64,000 nucleotides of DNA from Lachnospiraceae bacterium (GTDB taxonomy: Bacteria > Bacillota > Clostridia > Lachnospirales > Lachnospiraceae). Position 1 is the stretch's first letter, and each line of letters opens with the position of its first letter. The stretch spans positions 1 to 64,000 of the forward strand of contig JAQUXP010000010.1 of NCBI GenBank assembly GCA_028692395.1. The letters are read 5' to 3'. A model generated the notes under the pieces. The model was given only the letters and a program-made list of their open reading frames with translations. It was not told where the DNA came from and searched no databases. Positions 61,842 to 64,000 of this stretch are shown here, one piece after another. Position numbers and translations under genes: made by a program.

Positions 61842-62654
61842 TTATTCTTTGACTGCTCCTGCTGTCAATCCAGACATGAAGAACTTGGATGCGCACAGGA
61901 ATGCAACCAGAAGCGGCAGTACCGCACAGGTGCTAGCCAGCATGATTGCTCCATAATCATTTCCACGGTCAGAAACCATAGACTTCAGTGCGATAGGAAG
62001 CGTCTGCATCGCCGGTTTTCTTAAGATCAGAAGCGGTGTCATAAAGTCATTCCACGTGTTAACAAACTGCATAATTCCAAGTGCTGCAAACGCAGGAATC
62101 AGAATCGGAATAATAATCTTAAAGAAGATGGTCCATTCACTGCAGCCATCGATCTTCGCCGCCTCCCGAAGAGAAACGGGAACATTGTTCTGGCAGTACT
62201 GACGCATCCAGAAGATACCAAAGGCATTGGCGCAGCTTGGTACGATCAGTGCCCAGAAGCTGTTGATCCAGCCAAGCTTTGACATCATCATAAACCAGGG
62301 GATAATACCTGCGGTAAATGGAATCATCATGGTTCCAAGCAGCAGTGTAAAAAGCTTGTTTTTCCCTGGAAAATCATAGGTTGCAAAAGCATAACCACCC
62401 ATGGAGCAGAATAAAAGAGAGAGTCCTGTATAGGCAAATGTTACAATACAGCTGTTCAGGAACGATCTCACAATATCAATCTGATCCATCATGCTCTTAA
62501 AGTTGGCAGCCAGATTTGTACCAAAGAACAGATGGGGCGGGAACGAATAAATCTGGTTTGTCGAAAGTGTTGACATGACAAACATCATATAGAAGGGCAT
62601 CAGCATAACCAGCGCAATCAGTCCAAGTACAATATAGAGAATTATTTTTTTCAT
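61842..62654 (-). CDS. Carbohydrate ABC transporter permease, MalG-like
   Basis: A 270-aa permease with six helices and the EAA loop REAAKIDGCSEWTIFFKII that contacts the ATPase. MalG branch by size. Overlaps the partner permease by 4 nt and lies 21 nt before the GH42 gene. Confidence 0.93.
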   Translation of the reverse strand: MKKIILYIVLGLIALVMLMPFYMMFVMSTLSTNQIYSFPPHLFFGTNLAANFKSMMDQIDIVRSFLNSCIVTFAYTGLSLLFCSMGGYAFATYDFPGKNKLFTLLLGTMMIPFTAGIIPWFMMMSKLGWINSFWALIVPSCANAFGIFWMRQYCQNNVPVSLREAAKIDGCSEWTIFFKIIIPILIPAFAALGIMQFVNTWNDFMTPLLILRKPAMQTLPIALKSMVSDRGNDYGAIMLASTCAVLPLLVAFLCASKFFMSGLTAGAVKE

Positions 62655-63595
62655 GCTGCTTTCCTCCTCTTCTTTGTATCATCTTTTTCCGATGACCACT
62701 TATTGAATATGACGGAGAAGCATACAACCAGCAGAGTAATGACATAAGCTACCGAAGATGCATAACCATAAGCAGTACCACCTTGTGGTGCTTTATTCAA
62801 CAGGTACATCATCAGGGTCAGTCCTCCATTATTGATACCACCCGTCCAGCTGGAGTTTGTCAGTATAAAAGGCTCCGTGAACAGGTTGAACATACCGATG
62901 GAAGACTGAATCAGCGTAAATACGATGATTGGCTTTAGCAGCGGAATCGTAATCTTGAATACCGTCTGGGTATGGTTGGCACCATCCATCTTCGCTGCCT
63001 CATACACATCCTGACTGATTCCCTGCATACCGGCAAGATAGATTACCATATTCCAGCCGATCCATTTCCATGCAAACATCGTGATGACGGCCACTTTGAT
63101 AAGAGATCCATCCCCGCCAAGCCAGTTGATGGGGGAAACTCCAAACAGTCCCAGAAACCAGTTGATCACACCATAGTTGTTGCTGAACAGCTGCTGAAAT
63201 ATGATGGAAATTGCTACGGAGCTGGTAACCATAGGCATAAAGTATATGGTTTTAAAGATATTTTCACCCTTCACCAGCTTGGAATTCAGTATGTAAGCAA
63301 GGATCAGACCACCCAGCAGAATCGGAATATGTGCGATAATACCGATCAGTAACGTGTTGCCAAGAGCCCTCCAGAACAAAACATCCTTGAACAGGTTGAT
63401 ATAGTTTTCTACTCCGATAAAGTGCATGGCTGACATTCCGTCCCACCGGAAGAAGCTTAAGCCAAAACCAGCCACAATCGGAAACAGACTGAATGCTGCA
63501 AACAGAATAAAAAATGGTGCAATATAGACATAGGCTACCCTGTTCTTATATAAAGTCTGTGCAAATGAGTTCTTCTTTTTCTTTTTTTCTGCCAT
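62651..63595 (-). CDS. Carbohydrate ABC transporter permease, MalF-like
   Basis: A 314-aa permease with six helices, a basic N-terminus (AEKKKKKNSFAQ) and the EAA loop YEAAKMDGANHTQTVFKITI. It forms the channel with the MalG-like partner. The ATPase of such CUT1 importers is usually a shared MsmK-type encoded elsewhere; none is in the window. RBS AAAGGAAA. Confidence 0.93.
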   Translation of the reverse strand: MAEKKKKKNSFAQTLYKNRVAYVYIAPFFILFAAFSLFPIVAGFGLSFFRWDGMSAMHFIGVENYINLFKDVLFWRALGNTLLIGIIAHIPILLGGLILAYILNSKLVKGENIFKTIYFMPMVTSSVAISIIFQQLFSNNYGVINWFLGLFGVSPINWLGGDGSLIKVAVITMFAWKWIGWNMVIYLAGMQGISQDVYEAAKMDGANHTQTVFKITIPLLKPIIVFTLIQSSIGMFNLFTEPFILTNSSWTGGINNGGLTLMMYLLNKAPQGGTAYGYASSVAYVITLLVVCFSVIFNKWSSEKDDTKKRRKAA

Positions 63596-63635
63596 AAGAT
63601 TTCCTTTCTAACAGAGACCGATTATACCAATCGGT

Positions 63636-63706
63636 GTAACTGGTCAGTACCTGACCAGTTACATTCGAAAATCCATTCAGAATCACCTTCGGTGATGGGA
63701 TTTTCT
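63636..63706 (-). repeat. Dispersed repeat family B, copy 2, with a 12-bp palindrome
   Basis: Minus-strand copy of the 58295-58364 element (63647-63706). Its GGTCAGGTAC end is extended into a perfect palindrome, GTAACTGGTCAG (63636-63647), TAC, CTGACCAGTTAC (63651-63662). It lies between the solute-binding and MalF-like genes. Confidence 0.8.
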
Positions 63707-63725
63707 CACACTTGTATCACTTTTG

Positions 63726-63767
63726 TACGGTCTGTGCAGTATATGCACAGACCTGCTGAATAGTTAC
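63726..63767 (-). repeat. Dispersed palindrome family A, copy 3
   Basis: Perfect GGTCTGTGCA (63729-63738), GTATA, TGCACAGACC (63744-63753), then CTGCTGAATAGTTAC. Same family as 6936-6973 and 9966-10006. Confidence 0.8.
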
Positions 63768-63803
63768 CAATCGGGCTCTGAAAAAGTAATGCGCTCTGTG
63801 CGT

Positions 63804-64000
63804 TTATTTATCCCATAATCCGGCATCCTTCAATACCTGAATCTGCTGGTTTTTCAATTCTGCTGTCGCATCACTGATATCCTTTTCCAGCTGAGTCTTC
63901 ATTTCCTCTGCGGACTTGCCCTCGGAGAGACACTGGTTGATCGTTGTATAGATGCATCCCTCTGCGGTAACATCCATCATAGTGGAATATACCGGCTCAA
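63804..64000 (-). CDS. Extracellular sugar-binding protein (C-terminal part)
   Basis: The last 65 codons of a protein running off the right edge: STMMDVTAEGCIYTTINQCL, EEMKTQLEKDISDATAELKN and the end VLKDAGLWDK. Helical C-terminus of an ABC solute-binding lipoprotein, as expected upstream of the two permeases. It delivers the galactoside substrate. Confidence 0.82.
   Translation of the reverse strand, partial: EPVYSTMMDVTAEGCIYTTINQCLSEGKSAEEMKTQLEKDISDATAELKNQQIQVLKDAGLWDK

Noticed and set aside
1-64000. CRISPR array, tRNA genes, insertion sequence or phage genes
   Set aside because: No regularly spaced repeats, cloverleaf-like segments, transposase or phage structural genes were recognised by reading; short degenerate cases could be missed without a scan.

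Overview
The window looks like chromosomal DNA of an anaerobic Firmicute of the Lachnospiraceae (Blautia/Ruminococcus-like). Pointers are Clostridia-type gene content (PolC, split transketolase, spore protease YyaC, CotF-like coat proteins, a large Bacillus-type SRP RNA), strong AGGAGG ribosome-binding sites, TTGACA/TATAAT promoters, a tryptophan T-box, a CIRCE element, and lineage-typical unnamed families (DUF5711, DUF5716 and DUF5717 as I recall them). Genus assignment is inference.

Layout. 1-332: leader and three tandem promoters reading left off the edge, most likely into an rRNA operon. 0.5-4.3 kb: envelope proteins (CvpA-like, a DUF5711-like membrane protein, and a LysM protein with a degenerate MPN/JAB-like domain). 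4.5-13.2 kb: yyaC, split transketolase plus transaldolase behind a LacI regulator, recR-ybaB-dnaX-pfk and the SRP RNA. 13.2-16.2 kb: a CPA2 antiporter and a rubredoxin-glutamate-synthase-like oxidoreductase. 16.3-23.1 kb: a complete trpEGDCFBA operon under a Trp T-box. 23.2-28.8 kb: an uncharacterised three-gene set (beta-domain plus alpha-solenoid protein, Hsp70/actin-fold-like protein, TPR-like protein). 29-38 kb: CobD-like aminotransferase, Atg22-type MFS, zinc phospholipase C-like protein, polC, ispG. 38-44 kb: SH3 lipoprotein, XpaC-TelA pair, a secreted propeller-like membrane protein, a CDF transporter. 44.3-47.6 kb: a MerR-methyltransferase fusion followed by rmlBD, whose promoter has a 19-bp spacer carrying a perfect dyad. 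47.8-48.6 kb: a 36-aa zinc ribbon and two coat proteins.

48.7-52.5 kb is an AT-rich acquired cassette. On the minus strand, in transcription order, it holds a MerR/GyrI-like regulator, a MerR-type 19-bp-spacer promoter, an internally deleted Ntn-hydrolase pseudogene, a small membrane protein, a previously hidden 55-aa Cys/Gly-rich peptide gene that looks like a RiPP or bacteriocin precursor, and a Bcr/Lan-type ABC exporter. No modification enzyme is present. This is the strongest candidate here for an undescribed system.

52.5-64 kb: superoxide dismutase, undecaprenol/diacylglycerol kinase, phasin-UbiB pair, Lon under a CIRCE operator, a diguanylate cyclase, and a GH42 beta-galactosidase with its sugar ABC transporter, cut at the right edge. 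Two dispersed palindromic repeat families sit in several intergenic gaps.
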